DNA of 64,000 nucleotides from Sphingobacterium multivorum (GTDB taxonomy: Bacteria > Bacteroidota > Bacteroidia > Sphingobacteriales > Sphingobacteriaceae). This document shows positions 43,458 to 53,641 of the stretch, one piece after another. The notes beneath the pieces were generated by a model, which was given only the letters and a program-made list of their open reading frames with translations, made no database searches and had not been told where the DNA came from. The position numbers and the translations under genes were made by a program. The stretch is taken from positions 4,960,001-5,024,000 of the forward strand of contig NZ_CP154261.1 in assembly GCF_039511225.1 (NCBI RefSeq), given 5' to 3'. Positions within the stretch are counted from its first letter, which is position 1; every line of letters begins with the position of its first letter.

Positions 43458-44792
43458 ATGACAAAGACACCCCTTATATTTTTATTGCTTTGCAATAGCA
43501 TGGCTTTTGCTCAACAAAAACCACCACAGGCAGTTTATACGAGCATTCATGAAAGTACATTTGGGACTAAGCAAAGTGAGATCTTGGGACAACAGATGAC
43601 ACTGCAGGAATGCGAAGAAGCCTTTATCAAAAGTAACCTCTCCTTGCTCGCACAACAATATGACATCAGTCAAGCCGAGGCAGACGTCATACAAGCCAAA
43701 ATATGGGATCTGCCACAGTTGCAACTGTCTGCCAACGCCTACGATCCACAGAACAAAAAAACATTTCATATTGGTCAATCCAAGGAAGCAAGCGTATCCC
43801 AATTGATTTATCTCGGTGGAAAAAAGAAGAATGAAGTTGAATTCGCTAAATCAAATGTTGAACTTGCTAAGTTGCAATTCAGTCAATTACTGGCAAGTCT
43901 TCGTGCGCAGCTGCGTACAACCTTCTACTCCCTTTACTTTGAGCAACATAAGTTGGCCGATATTAAAATTCAGTTGGATTACCTCAATAATCTGCTCGCC
44001 GCTTATAAAGAGCAAGGAAAAAAAGGAAACGTTTCTTTAAAAGATCAGGTTCGCCTTCAAACAATGGCCATTGATCTCAACAATGAAAAAACGACAGCAA
44101 TTAATAATAGTATCAATCTACAGCAGCAATTACGTGTGCTTATTTCCAGTCAGGAAGATGTATTACCAAAGTTAACAGATCAAGAAGCAGATCAGGAACT
44201 TGCCGTAAAGCCAACAATGGCTTTGGACAACATCTACCAATTGGCCTTGGAAAACAATGCCGATTATCAATTTGCCTTAAAGACCTCGGAAAGCGCACAG
44301 TTATTTACCAGATGGCAACAGTCTTTAAACACACCGGATATTAACCTTGGTCTTTCGTACAGCCAAAATGGAGGGGTATTCCGCAATGAGCTCAATGTCA
44401 CAGCCGCCATTCCGATCCCGTTGTGGAAACAAAATAAAGGAAATGTGATCAAAGCGAAATACGCCGAAGAAGAGGCAAAGAAAAATATTGAAGTCCAACG
44501 GCAGCTGCTGGAATCACAGATCCGTTCAAACTATCAGTCCTGGGAAAATCAGTATAACCAATATTTCACCATTACATCAGACGACCTGCATAACATCGCT
44601 GTGGTCTATGATGGCATATTCAATAATTTTAAAAAAGGGAATATTTCTTTAGTTGAGTTCACGGATTTTATGGACAGCTATCGCATATCTATTCTTAAGC
44701 TATACGATATGAAAAAGGAAATTATTCTCAACGCCGAACAATTAAACTACCTGGCTCAAACTTCTATATTCAATTCAACTCATGTCAACTAA
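43458..44792 (+). CDS. TolC-like outer-membrane factor of a metal RND pump
   Basis: Start ATG at 43458 (MTKTPLIFLLLCNSMAFAQ, signal peptide) rather than the TTG at 43449; 444 residues. OEP-family repeats with LAQQYDISQAEADVIQAKI and a later internal repeat. CzcC/CusC-type channel across the outer membrane. Overlaps the adaptor gene by 11 bases. Confidence 0.87.
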   Translation: MTKTPLIFLLLCNSMAFAQQKPPQAVYTSIHESTFGTKQSEILGQQMTLQECEEAFIKSNLSLLAQQYDISQAEADVIQAKIWDLPQLQLSANAYDPQNKKTFHIGQSKEASVSQLIYLGGKKKNEVEFAKSNVELAKLQFSQLLASLRAQLRTTFYSLYFEQHKLADIKIQLDYLNNLLAAYKEQGKKGNVSLKDQVRLQTMAIDLNNEKTTAINNSINLQQQLRVLISSQEDVLPKLTDQEADQELAVKPTMALDNIYQLALENNADYQFALKTSESAQLFTRWQQSLNTPDINLGLSYSQNGGVFRNELNVTAAIPIPLWKQNKGNVIKAKYAEEEAKKNIEVQRQLLESQIRSNYQSWENQYNQYFTITSDDLHNIAVVYDGIFNNFKKGNISLVEFTDFMDSYRISILKLYDMKKEIILNAEQLNYLAQTSIFNSTHVN

Positions 44793-45873
44793 CAAACTTC
44801 TTATAGCCACTGTGGCAATAGTACTACTTTACTCTTGCCAAAATCATAAAGAAACAGATAATGCAGCCATTGTCAAAGGTTTCGAAATTAGTGAGACGAT
44901 GCTTAAATCGACAAGTTTTGCTTCGGTAAAAAAAGAAAATGTGACCGAAGAACTCAACTTCTTTGGAAAGATATCGGCCGATCAAAACAATTACATTGAT
45001 ATTTTCCCGCTCGTTGGGGGGAACGTGGTCTCCGTTAATGTTTCTCTGGGTGATTATGTCCATAAAGGTCAGGTATTGGCAACAATCAGAAGTACAGAAG
45101 TTGCCGGTATACAAAAGGATCTTTCGGATGCCAGAACCGATGTGTTACTCGCCGAGAAAAACTACCGTGTGGCCGAAGACATGTATAATGGTAAACTGAG
45201 TACAGACAAAGACATGCTGGAAGCAAAGGGGCAATTAACCAAAGCCAAAGAGCAACTACGTCGTTCAGAGGCCGTCAGTCAGATCTACAATGTGCGTACA
45301 GGTAATATTTATTCGGTCGTATCTCCAATCGATGGCTACATCGTCCAAAAGAACATCAATAAGGACATGCAGTTGCGTAGTGACCGCAGCGACAACATCT
45401 TTGATGTGGCCAATACAAAAGATGTATGGGCAATTCTTAACGTCAACGAAACGGATATCGACAAAATTAGTATGGGCATGCCGGCTATTGTGTCTACCCT
45501 GAGCTACCCGGACAAAAAATTCCAGGGCAGTATTGATAAAATCTTTAAGATCATCGATCCCCAAACGAATTCAATGCAGGCACGCGTGGTGCTAGACAAT
45601 AAGGATGGTTTACTTATTCCGGATAGTAAAGCGACCATTAAAGTGTTGCATCGCTCCAATACGGAAGCGCTCGCAGTTCCTTCTGATGCGGTCATTTTCG
45701 ATCAAAACAAATATTTCGTATTGATCTATAAATCCCAAAATGATATTAAGATTCGCGAAATACTGCCTATCAAACAAAACGAAGGAACAACTTACATGGC
45801 TACGGGGCTACAGGAAGGTGAAAAAGTTGTTGTCAACAATAAACTTTTGATCTATAGAGCATTGAATAATTAA
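44782..45873 (+). CDS. CusB/CzcB-type RND periplasmic adaptor (lipoprotein)
   Basis: 363 residues; lipoprotein signal with Cys19 in LLYSCQNHKE. Barrel-sandwich/lipoyl motifs (VVSVNVSLGDYVHKGQVLAT and YSVVSPIDGYIVQKNI) flank a helical hairpin. It links the inner-membrane pump to the outer-membrane channel; no histidine-rich metal-binding C-terminus is seen. Confidence 0.9.
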   Translation: MSTNKLLIATVAIVLLYSCQNHKETDNAAIVKGFEISETMLKSTSFASVKKENVTEELNFFGKISADQNNYIDIFPLVGGNVVSVNVSLGDYVHKGQVLATIRSTEVAGIQKDLSDARTDVLLAEKNYRVAEDMYNGKLSTDKDMLEAKGQLTKAKEQLRRSEAVSQIYNVRTGNIYSVVSPIDGYIVQKNINKDMQLRSDRSDNIFDVANTKDVWAILNVNETDIDKISMGMPAIVSTLSYPDKKFQGSIDKIFKIIDPQTNSMQARVVLDNKDGLLIPDSKATIKVLHRSNTEALAVPSDAVIFDQNKYFVLIYKSQNDIKIREILPIKQNEGTTYMATGLQEGEKVVVNNKLLIYRALNN

Positions 45874-45894
45874 TCGGTCTTAGCATTTACACGA

Positions 45895-48800
45895 ATGAAC
45901 AAATTCATTAAAAATATCATCGCCTTTTCCATTAAAAATAAAGCGTTTACCTTTATTTGGGTCGGTATTTTGGCTATTGCTGGTTTCATTAGCTTTAAAA
46001 GCATGCCCATTGAGGCATTTCCCGATGTGACCAATACACAAATAACCATCATTACCCAGTGGAACGGAAGGAGTGCGGAGGAAGTCGAACGTTTCGTAAC
46101 AACACCAATCGAACTGGGCATGAGTCCAGTCCAAAAGAGAACCAGCATACGGAGCACGACCATGTTTGGCCTTTCTATTGTTAAAATCATCTTTGATGAT
46201 GGTGTCGACGACACTTTTGCCCGCAATCAGGTCAACAACCTCATGCGGTCTGTGAGCCTGCCAGACAATGTTGATCCTGAAGTACAGCCTCCTTATGGCC
46301 CTACAGGCGAAATCTTCCGTTATACATTACATAGCGACCAACGCAATTCACGCGACCTCCTTACTTTACAGACCTGGGTCATTGACCGCGCTTTACGTGG
46401 TGTCCCCGGTGTAGCCGATATCAACGTTTTTGGTGGACAGGATTTGGTTTACGAAATAAGTACTGACCCCATCAAACTTGACAAATTTAATCTGACCCCG
46501 TTACAGGTATTTGATGCTGTCAGCAAAAGTAACCTAAACGTCGGTGGAGATGTCATCGAAAAAAGTGGCCAGTCCTACGTCGTACGCGGTATTGGTTTGG
46601 TCAACTCGATCAATGATATCGAAAACATCACGGTAATCAACCAAAAGGGAAATCCGGTCTTTGTTAAAAATGTAGCCGAGGTCAGAGAAAGCGCAATGCC
46701 TCGGGTGGGCCAAGCTGGTTTTGGTAAGAATGATGATGTGGTAGCAGGAACCATCGTGATGCGGAAAGGCGAAAATCCAAGAGAGGTTTTGACCGCTGTA
46801 AAAGCGAAAATAGACGAGCTCAACAACAAAATCCTTCCCAAAGATGTCAAAATGCAAACCTTCTATGACCGTGACAATCTCATGGATTTCACGACCCATA
46901 CCGTTATGCACAACTTGATTGAAGGTATTGTCCTCGTCACCTTGATGGTATTGCTCTTTATGGCAGACTGGCGCACGACGGTCATCGTTTCTATCATTAT
47001 ACCCCTCGCCTTACTTTTTGCTTTTCTATGTCTTAAACTAGCTGGTATGAGCGCCAACCTGTTGTCTTTGGGTGCAGTAGACTTTGGTATTATCATCGAC
47101 GGTGCCGTGGTCATGGTGGAAGGGATATTTGTCATGTTGGATCACCAGGCTCATAAGCTGGGTATGGAGAAATTCAACAAAATGGCCAAAGCCGGCTGGA
47201 TCAAACAGACAGGAACAGGCTTGGGAAAAGCAATCTTTTTCTCCAAGCTGATTATCATCACCTCCTTGATGCCCATATTCTCCTTCCAAAAAGTAGAAGG
47301 AAAGATGTTTTCGCCACTAGCCTTTACCCTGGGTTTTGCTTTGCTGGGTGCATTACTGTTTACCTTAACACTCGTTCCGGCTTTATCGCATATTCTGCTC
47401 AATAAAAATGTGAAAGAACGCCACAATCCATTTGTTGAATTCTGGAATAGAATCGTCGCCAAAGGTTTTGGATTTACATTCCGAAACAAGCGTCTGAGTA
47501 TGATCGTTGCAATTACTTTACTAGCTGCAATCTTGTTTTCTGCAAAATTTTTAGGGACAGAGTTTTTACCGACATTAAATGAAGGTTCCCTTTGGGTTAC
47601 TGCCGAGATGCCCATGAGTACTTCGTTACGTGAATCGGTTAAAACAACCAAACTGTTAAAGGGTACTTTAGAAACTTTTCCTGAGGTCACCGGCGTACTT
47701 TCCCAAACTGGACGAAGCAACGATGGTACCGACCCCAATGGGTTTGGCTTTGTTCAGTTTGCTGTGGCCCTAAAACCTAAAGAGGAATGGACGCGTAAAA
47801 TCACGATGGATCAGCTGATTGAAGAGATGGACCATAAACTCAAACAATTCCAGGGGATCACCTATAACTATTCGCAGCCTATTTCGGATAATGTTGCCGA
47901 AGCCGTTGCTGGTTTCAAGGCCGAAAACGGCATCAAGATCTTTGGCGATAACCTCGCGACCTTAGACCGCCTGGCGAAAGAAGTTTATGCACAGGTCAAA
48001 GGTATTCAAGGTATTAAAGAACCTGGTATCATCTTAAATATCGGCCAACCTGAAGTTAGTGTGGTATTGGATCGGACCCGTATGGCGGCGTTCAATGTTC
48101 TGCCGGCAGATGCACAAGCGGTACTGGAAATGGCCTTTGGCGGAAAAACCGCTTCCATTTTGTACGATGGTGAGCGCAAATTCAACATTCGCCTGCGTTA
48201 TGCGCCCGAATATCGGAAAACAGAAAAAGATATTGCACAGCTGATGGTTCCATGTGGCGATGGCACATTAATCCCGTTGAAAAGTATCGCGACCATTGAA
48301 AAAGATAATGGTGCTGCTTTTATCTATCGCGACAACATCAAACGTTATATCGGCATCAAATTTTCCATCCGCGACCGTGACTTAGGAAGCACCATAGCAG
48401 AAGCACAACAAAAAGTAAGTAAAATTAAGCTTCCGGAAGGATATTCTATTGGCTGGACTGGACAATTTGAAAATCAGCAGCGTGCTACACACCGCCTAGC
48501 ACAGGTTGTACCGATCAGTTTGATCGTCATCTTCTTTCTATTGTTTATTCTATTCGGAAATATCAAGGATTCGCTGCTCGTGTTGGCCAACGTTCCTTTT
48601 GCACTGATCGGTGGAATTATCGCCTTGCACGTGACGGGTATGAATTTTGGAATCTCGGCAGGGGTAGGTATGATCGCATTATTCGGGATATGTATTCAGA
48701 ACGGCGTCATCCTGATCTCAGAATTCCACCAGAATAAGAAGGAAGGCCTACCCAATGACCAATCGATTTATAAAGGTGTAAAATCGCGAACACGACCTGT

Positions 48801-49002
48801 GGTCATGACGGCACTCATGGCTTCCATCGGGCTATTGCCGGCTGCATTATCGACCGGTATAGGTTCGGAATCACAGAAACCTTTGGCGATCGTCATCATT
48901 GGCGGATTAATCTCAGCGACGATATTGACATTGTTGGTGTTCCCAATCATCTACGATATCTTCAACAGAAAAGAGAAAGTACAACAAACAATAGCTGAAT
49001 AA
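45895..49002 (+). CDS. CusA/CzcA-family heavy-metal RND transporter
   Basis: 1,035 residues, full length. N-terminal TM1 and the family start MNKFIKNIIAFSIKNKAFTF, porter sequences such as EAFPDVTNTQITII, and the proton-relay signature SLGAVDFGIIIDGAVVMVEG near residues 388-407, typical of the HME (heavy-metal efflux) RND branch. It exports a divalent or monovalent metal ion (Cu/Ag or Co/Zn/Cd); which one cannot be told from sequence. Last gene of the operon; a terminator follows. Confidence 0.93.
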   Translation: MNKFIKNIIAFSIKNKAFTFIWVGILAIAGFISFKSMPIEAFPDVTNTQITIITQWNGRSAEEVERFVTTPIELGMSPVQKRTSIRSTTMFGLSIVKIIFDDGVDDTFARNQVNNLMRSVSLPDNVDPEVQPPYGPTGEIFRYTLHSDQRNSRDLLTLQTWVIDRALRGVPGVADINVFGGQDLVYEISTDPIKLDKFNLTPLQVFDAVSKSNLNVGGDVIEKSGQSYVVRGIGLVNSINDIENITVINQKGNPVFVKNVAEVRESAMPRVGQAGFGKNDDVVAGTIVMRKGENPREVLTAVKAKIDELNNKILPKDVKMQTFYDRDNLMDFTTHTVMHNLIEGIVLVTLMVLLFMADWRTTVIVSIIIPLALLFAFLCLKLAGMSANLLSLGAVDFGIIIDGAVVMVEGIFVMLDHQAHKLGMEKFNKMAKAGWIKQTGTGLGKAIFFSKLIIITSLMPIFSFQKVEGKMFSPLAFTLGFALLGALLFTLTLVPALSHILLNKNVKERHNPFVEFWNRIVAKGFGFTFRNKRLSMIVAITLLAAILFSAKFLGTEFLPTLNEGSLWVTAEMPMSTSLRESVKTTKLLKGTLETFPEVTGVLSQTGRSNDGTDPNGFGFVQFAVALKPKEEWTRKITMDQLIEEMDHKLKQFQGITYNYSQPISDNVAEAVAGFKAENGIKIFGDNLATLDRLAKEVYAQVKGIQGIKEPGIILNIGQPEVSVVLDRTRMAAFNVLPADAQAVLEMAFGGKTASILYDGERKFNIRLRYAPEYRKTEKDIAQLMVPCGDGTLIPLKSIATIEKDNGAAFIYRDNIKRYIGIKFSIRDRDLGSTIAEAQQKVSKIKLPEGYSIGWTGQFENQQRATHRLAQVVPISLIVIFFLLFILFGNIKDSLLVLANVPFALIGGIIALHVTGMNFGISAGVGMIALFGICIQNGVILISEFHQNKKEGLPNDQSIYKGVKSRTRPVVMTALMASIGLLPAALSTGIGSESQKPLAIVIIGGLISATILTLLVFPIIYDIFNRKEKVQQTIAE

Positions 49003-49052
49003 TATTGTCCATATTTTATATACTATATACTTAGACCAGTAAAGGTCATCGG

Positions 49053-49092
49053 TACTGCCTCACGCTGTGAAGCGACAGGCAGTATCATTTTT
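49053..49092 (+). terminator. Intrinsic terminator of the efflux operon
   Basis: TACTGCCT (49053-49060) pairs with AGGCAGTA (49077-49084), with inner CTGT/ACAG pairing and a following T run. Confidence 0.7.
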
Positions 49093-49231
49093 CGATAATA
49101 TTTTTGATGTAACATTTGTATCTATTCCAGGTTTAAAGTTTTAAAAGCAATAAAAAGCCCTTAAGTTTACAACAAATTACCTTCCATTAAGCAGCTGCTG
49201 TTTTTTGGATCACACAAACAAACACATATTT

Positions 49232-50065
49232 ATGACTATTCTCACCTTTACAATCATCCTTCTCCTGGGTGCTTTTGTAGCAGGGCTCTTAGGATCCCTG
49301 ACAGGCTTAGGCGGAGGGGTCGTTGTCATCCCTTTATTGACTCTTCTGTTTCATGTCGATATCCGTTATGCCATCGGAGCGGCCTTGTTGGCTTCCATAG
49401 CGACATCATCTGGTGCAGCCACAGCCTATGTCAAAGAAGGCATCACCAACATCCGGCTTGGAATGTTTTTAGAAATAGCGACCACGATTGGTGCTGTTAT
49501 CGGAGCTGTCATCGCCATTTACATGCCGACGAACACCATTGCAATCATTTTTGGTGTTGTACTGATCTTCTCCGCAGCAATGACTATACGGAAGAAAAAC
49601 GAACATGCGCTATCCGGCGGTTCTGCTTTGGCTGAAAAATTGAAACTGAATAGCACCTACCCTGCTGATGGAAAATTGATCCCGTATAAGCTGACCAACG
49701 TTGTCGGCGGCTTCTCTTTGATGGGGGTTGCAGGAATACTTTCCGGATTACTAGGAATCGGTTCCGGTTCCCTTAAAGTACTCGCGATGGACAGCATGAT
49801 GAAAATTCCATTTAAAGTCAGTACGACAACGAGTAACTTTATGATCGGTGTCACCGCAGCTGCTTCTGCAGTGGTCTATTTACAAAGGGGATATATGGAT
49901 CCAGGTATTGCTTTTCCGGTTATACTAGGCGTATTATGCGGTGCCATTACAGGATCCAAACTCTTAAAGCGCATGAACCCAAAGACTTTACGTATTATTT
50001 TCGCCGTCGCCATTACTTTGGTGGCCTTGGAAATGATCTTCAACGGATTCCAGCATAAATTCTAA
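49232..50065 (+). CDS. TauE/SafE-family sulfite/anion exporter-like protein
   Basis: 277 residues from the ATG at 49232. About eight transmembrane helices in two halves with the family motifs GLLGSLTGLGGGVVVIPLLT and GILSGLLGIGSGSLKVLAMD. The family exports sulfite, sulfoacetate or related anions. The next gene, DUF1634, is a common partner. Confidence 0.88.
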   Translation: MTILTFTIILLLGAFVAGLLGSLTGLGGGVVVIPLLTLLFHVDIRYAIGAALLASIATSSGAATAYVKEGITNIRLGMFLEIATTIGAVIGAVIAIYMPTNTIAIIFGVVLIFSAAMTIRKKNEHALSGGSALAEKLKLNSTYPADGKLIPYKLTNVVGGFSLMGVAGILSGLLGIGSGSLKVLAMDSMMKIPFKVSTTTSNFMIGVTAAASAVVYLQRGYMDPGIAFPVILGVLCGAITGSKLLKRMNPKTLRIIFAVAITLVALEMIFNGFQHKF

Positions 50066-50143
50066 AAACGGTAGCTTACCAGATTTAGGATTTTAAGTTT
50101 GTAACGTCCTTCCACTAGACAATGAAGGACCTAATTACTCAAA

Positions 50144-50545
50144 ATGAAACAAGTATTTTCGAAACACTATTGGGGAGACAAGGACATCTCACTGTTGGTA
50201 GGACAAATTTTACGAATAGGCGTTATATTGGCGTCCTCTATTCTTATTCTCGGCGGTATCTTCTACCTGATTGTTCATGGACAGGACACCGTACCGAATT
50301 ATCGAGATTTTGTCGGTGAAGGGAATTCCAATACAACAATTACTGGAATTATTTCAGGGGCCTTTAGCCGAAATATTCCCCAAGTTATACAGTTGGGTGT
50401 TCTTTTATTGATTTGCACACCTATTGTACGGGTGATCGGTTCGTTATTTGGCTTTGTAATCGAAAAAGACAGACTTTATATCATCATTACATTGATTGTA
50501 TTAACCGTCATTATCGGCAGTATACTGAGTGGCGTCAAGGGATAA
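50144..50545 (+). CDS. DUF1634 membrane protein
   Basis: 133 residues with three hydrophobic helices (VGQILRIGVILASSILILGG, VIQLGVLLLICTPIVRVIG, YIIITLIVLTVIIGSI). This small family regularly follows TauE/SafE genes and probably forms a complex with them; that is context inference. Confidence 0.8.
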   Translation: MKQVFSKHYWGDKDISLLVGQILRIGVILASSILILGGIFYLIVHGQDTVPNYRDFVGEGNSNTTITGIISGAFSRNIPQVIQLGVLLLICTPIVRVIGSLFGFVIEKDRLYIIITLIVLTVIIGSILSGVKG

Positions 50546-50552
50546 TAAAGCT

Positions 50553-51092
50553 TTATCTCTTGATCCGCCGCCAAGCGGATTTTTCCAACGCGTATTCAAA
50601 ATTTTTACGTTCAGGCTCATTTACGTAGCTGACCATCTTTTCGGCCACTTTAATAGCGCCCAAACGCTCCACGGCTTTCTGAGAACGATAGTTTTCTGCC
50701 CCCACATGCAGACAGATCCGATCCACAAAGTTGAAGGCAAAGTCAAACATCATCTCTTTGACCAAGGGATTAATTCCTGCCCCCCAATACGCACGGGCAT
50801 AAAACGTATATCCAACAAAAATAGATTTTTCCGCCTCATCAAGTCCATAGTACCGGGTGCTCCCAATGCAGGCTCCACTTTCCTTATCCAGGATCAAATA
50901 AGCAGCCTTACTTTCCAAGGCCCCTTCAAAAAATCCCTGAAAAACCTCTTCCTTCCAGCGATCTTTGTTGGGATGCTGTTCCCAGATCAGGGGATCTTTG
51001 GCAACCTGATACAGCGTATCAAAATCCGTTGGTTCGATGATGCGTAATACGACCTTATCATTTTCAAGGGTGTTGGGGGCGACAAACTTCAT
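50553..51092 (-). CDS. RimJ/RimL-type GNAT acetyltransferase
   Basis: 179 residues; VLRIIEPTDFDTLYQVAKDP, then GSTRYYGLDE, motif A around YTFYARAYWGAGINPLVKEM, and HVGAENYRSQKAVERLGAIK, typical of RimJ/RimL relatives that acetylate ribosomal protein N-termini or small amines. Single-gene unit. Confidence 0.85.
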   Translation of the reverse strand: MKFVAPNTLENDKVVLRIIEPTDFDTLYQVAKDPLIWEQHPNKDRWKEEVFQGFFEGALESKAAYLILDKESGACIGSTRYYGLDEAEKSIFVGYTFYARAYWGAGINPLVKEMMFDFAFNFVDRICLHVGAENYRSQKAVERLGAIKVAEKMVSYVNEPERKNFEYALEKSAWRRIKR

Positions 51093-51338
51093 GAGACACT
51101 TTTATAGTTATAGCAATTCAAATATTTTAAATCTGACAAAAGATACCAATTATTGATCAAACTATCCGAATTATGCGAATATCCGGTCAAATATTACACC
51201 AAGATGTAGATAGCATCGTCATCTCCACAACATTAATGACAGAAAATAGTCTATAGGCAGATTATTTTACCTTAGAATTGATAGGAATTGGACGACTTAT
51301 TCAATTAGCATGGCAAAAAATTCGTATTTTACAGCCAA

Positions 51339-51926
51339 ATGGAACAATTCAAGGAATTTGTAAAACAGCGTATTGATGTCACTGAGGAAGAACTAAATGA
51401 CATCGTCTCACGTTATCAGGTACGGAAAATAAAGAAAAAAGAATACTTTCTCCGGGCAGGCGAGGTATGCCACCATGAAGCATACGTGATCAGCGGTTTA
51501 TTTAAATCATTCTATGTCACCGCCGATGGGATTGAACATATCCTACAGTTTGCAATTGAAGATTGGTGGATCGGTGATATTGCCAGCTTCAATTATCAGG
51601 AGCCGGCCCTCCAAAACATTCAGGCCCTGGAAAACTCCGTCGTCCTGACCCTGTCAAAAAAGGCTAAGGACAAACTTTACGAAGATCATCCCATCTTCGA
51701 GAAACTCTCCAGGATTATGGCACAACGTGCGCAAATCGCATCGCAGCACCGTATTATCTCGAGCATAGGTTTCACAGCACAGGAACGCTATCTGGATTTT
51801 ATCAAAAGGTACCCTAAAATCTATCCGAGGATCTCCAATATGCAATTAGCGTCCTATCTTGGTGTTACGCAGGAGTTTCTTAGCCGCCTAAAAAGACAGA
51901 TCTTAAAGCCGAATCGAAATTCTTGA
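51339..51926 (+). CDS. Crp/Fnr-family transcriptional regulator
   Basis: 195 residues; cNMP-binding fold (residues ~25-110, YFLRAGEVCHHEAYVISGLF) and a C-terminal winged helix (ISNMQLASYLGVTQEFLSRL). The nucleotide-binding arginine motif is absent, as in many Bacteroidetes relatives. The downstream YceI gene is probably under its control or an independent unit; spacing is 104 bases. Confidence 0.88.
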   Translation: MEQFKEFVKQRIDVTEEELNDIVSRYQVRKIKKKEYFLRAGEVCHHEAYVISGLFKSFYVTADGIEHILQFAIEDWWIGDIASFNYQEPALQNIQALENSVVLTLSKKAKDKLYEDHPIFEKLSRIMAQRAQIASQHRIISSIGFTAQERYLDFIKRYPKIYPRISNMQLASYLGVTQEFLSRLKRQILKPNRNS

Positions 51927-52030
51927 CCTACATCAATTTTTTCTTTGTCTGTTTATCCCACCTTTGCAGAAGCTTGTTCAAACAAACAATTTGAACTTTT
52001 GACGGTTAGATAAATAAAAAAGAAAATAAG

Positions 52031-52624
52031 ATGAATAAATTTTTCCAAATTCTGGCAGCGGCGGTATTAATGGTTAATGTTGCTGTGGCACAAGTAAAAT
52101 GGTCTGCGGACCCTGCACATACCAATGCGAGATTTGATGTAAAACACCTTGGTATCAGCTTTGTTGATGGTGAATTTACAAAGGTAGAAGGAACAGTTGA
52201 AACCCCAACAGGAACAAGTTTCAATAATGCCAAAGTTAATTTCGCTATCGACGTCAATAGCATTAATACACGCATTGCTGCGCGTGACAACCACTTGAAG
52301 ACCGATGATTTTTTTGCTGCGGAAAAATTCCCTAAAATGACATTAAAGTCTATCAGTTTTAAAAATGCGAAAGTAAAAGGAAAATATGTGATGATAGCGG
52401 ATCTGACGATTCGTGATGTAACGAAAAAAGTAACTTTCGAGGTGACGCAAAACGGCGGAATCATTACGGATCCTTGGGGAAAAACACGTGCTGGATTTAC
52501 AGCTAAAACAAAAATTAACCGTCAGGATTTCGGCATGAAATACAATGATAAATTACCTTCGGGCGTAGAAGCGGTTGCTTCTGATGTCGACATCATTGTC
52601 AATACCGAATTGGTGTTGAACTAA
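52031..52624 (+). CDS. YceI-family periplasmic protein
   Basis: 197 residues; signal peptide MNKFFQILAAAVLMVNVAVA and a YceI beta-barrel (VKWSADPAHTNARFDVKHLG, GTSFNNAKVNFAIDVNSINT, NRQDFGMKYN). YceI proteins bind isoprenoids in a hydrophobic pocket. A strong terminator follows. Confidence 0.92.
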   Translation: MNKFFQILAAAVLMVNVAVAQVKWSADPAHTNARFDVKHLGISFVDGEFTKVEGTVETPTGTSFNNAKVNFAIDVNSINTRIAARDNHLKTDDFFAAEKFPKMTLKSISFKNAKVKGKYVMIADLTIRDVTKKVTFEVTQNGGIITDPWGKTRAGFTAKTKINRQDFGMKYNDKLPSGVEAVASDVDIIVNTELVLN

Positions 52625-52650
52625 TTGAAAATAATAAATCACACTAACAT

Positions 52651-52685
52651 AAAGGGGTGTCCAAAAAAATTGGACACCCCTTTTT
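52651..52685 (+). terminator. Strong intrinsic terminator
   Basis: 13-bp perfect stem, AAAGGGGTGTCCA (52651-52663) with TGGACACCCCTTT (52671-52683), then T-rich. It ends the YceI transcript and separates it from the convergent SDR gene. Confidence 0.9.
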
Positions 52686-52778
52686 ATGCAATTTTATACC
52701 AAGCTCTGGCTACAGCAATCCAGCTATGGAATGCTCAAATAAAGGGCTTTGACCTGACGTTATTGAGCAGCTTATTTT

Positions 52779-53564
52779 TTATAAGCCTTTTAACATCCCG
52801 CCGTCCAGAGGAATATTGGCTCCAGTCAGATAACTTGCATATTCGGAGCAAAGGAAAGCGACGAGATAACCGTATTCTTCAGGTTTACCCAGACGCTGCG
52901 CAGGAACCTGTTTTAACCGCAATTGCAGCGCTTCCTCGTAGGATATACCCATACGTTGAGCGTCAAGATTGGTTAGCGACTGGATACGATCCGTATCAAA
53001 AAGGCCTGTCAAGATGCTATTGACCGTCACCCCTTCTTTAGCGACATCCGTTGCCAGCGATTTACTCCAGCTAAGCAATGCTGTTCGGATCGTATTAGAC
53101 AACACTAAATTAGATACCGGTTCTTTCACAGTTGAAGAAGACACATTAATAATACGTCCGTATCGATTTGCCAACATATAAGGCAGCGCACATGAGGTCG
53201 TGTAACAGTGATTTTGAAATAATAGTTCAAAAGCATGCTGGTAATCCGCCAGATTTTTTTGGTCTATGGTTCCTGCTTGTGGCCCATTCGAATTGTTGAT
53301 TAAAATATCCACCTTATTCGACTCAAAGTAATGTTCGATCTGTTTTTTGTATGCTTCGTGATCGTTATAATCCACCAGGATATATTGGTGTACCTGTCCT
53401 TTGGAAGTATCCAGACCTTCACAGGTACGTTGTAGCTTTTCCTCATGTCGGGAAGCTAATGTTACAGATACGCCACATGAGGCAAGCACTTGGGCAATAC
53501 CTGCTCCTATACCAGCAGAGCTCGCTCCGATCAGGGCTTTTTTCCCATTTAGATTGATTTCCAT
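52779..53564 (-). CDS. Short-chain dehydrogenase/reductase
   Basis: 261 residues; NAD(P)-binding GASSAGIGAGIAQVLASCGV, an NNSNGP motif and INVSSSTVK; the C-terminal family ending SYLTGANIPLDGG. The position of the catalytic Tyr in Y-x3-K reads SNTIR around PVSNLVLSNTIRTALL, as in an SDR subgroup lacking the tyrosine. Substrate unknown. Confidence 0.85.
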   Translation of the reverse strand: MEINLNGKKALIGASSAGIGAGIAQVLASCGVSVTLASRHEEKLQRTCEGLDTSKGQVHQYILVDYNDHEAYKKQIEHYFESNKVDILINNSNGPQAGTIDQKNLADYQHAFELLFQNHCYTTSCALPYMLANRYGRIINVSSSTVKEPVSNLVLSNTIRTALLSWSKSLATDVAKEGVTVNSILTGLFDTDRIQSLTNLDAQRMGISYEEALQLRLKQVPAQRLGKPEEYGYLVAFLCSEYASYLTGANIPLDGGMLKGL

Positions 53565-53641
53565 ATCTTTTTATTTTTTATTTTATAGCGTGTATGTATG
53601 CATAGCCAATCATCGTGGCTGAAAATGCGTTCTAACCCCGG

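Noticed and set aside
47151..47738. 195-codon minus-strand frame antisense to the RND pump
   Set aside because: Shadow of the CusA-like gene; no family signature.
52625..53023. 132-codon plus-strand frame antisense to the SDR gene
   Set aside because: Overlaps a well-supported SDR gene and starts in a terminator.
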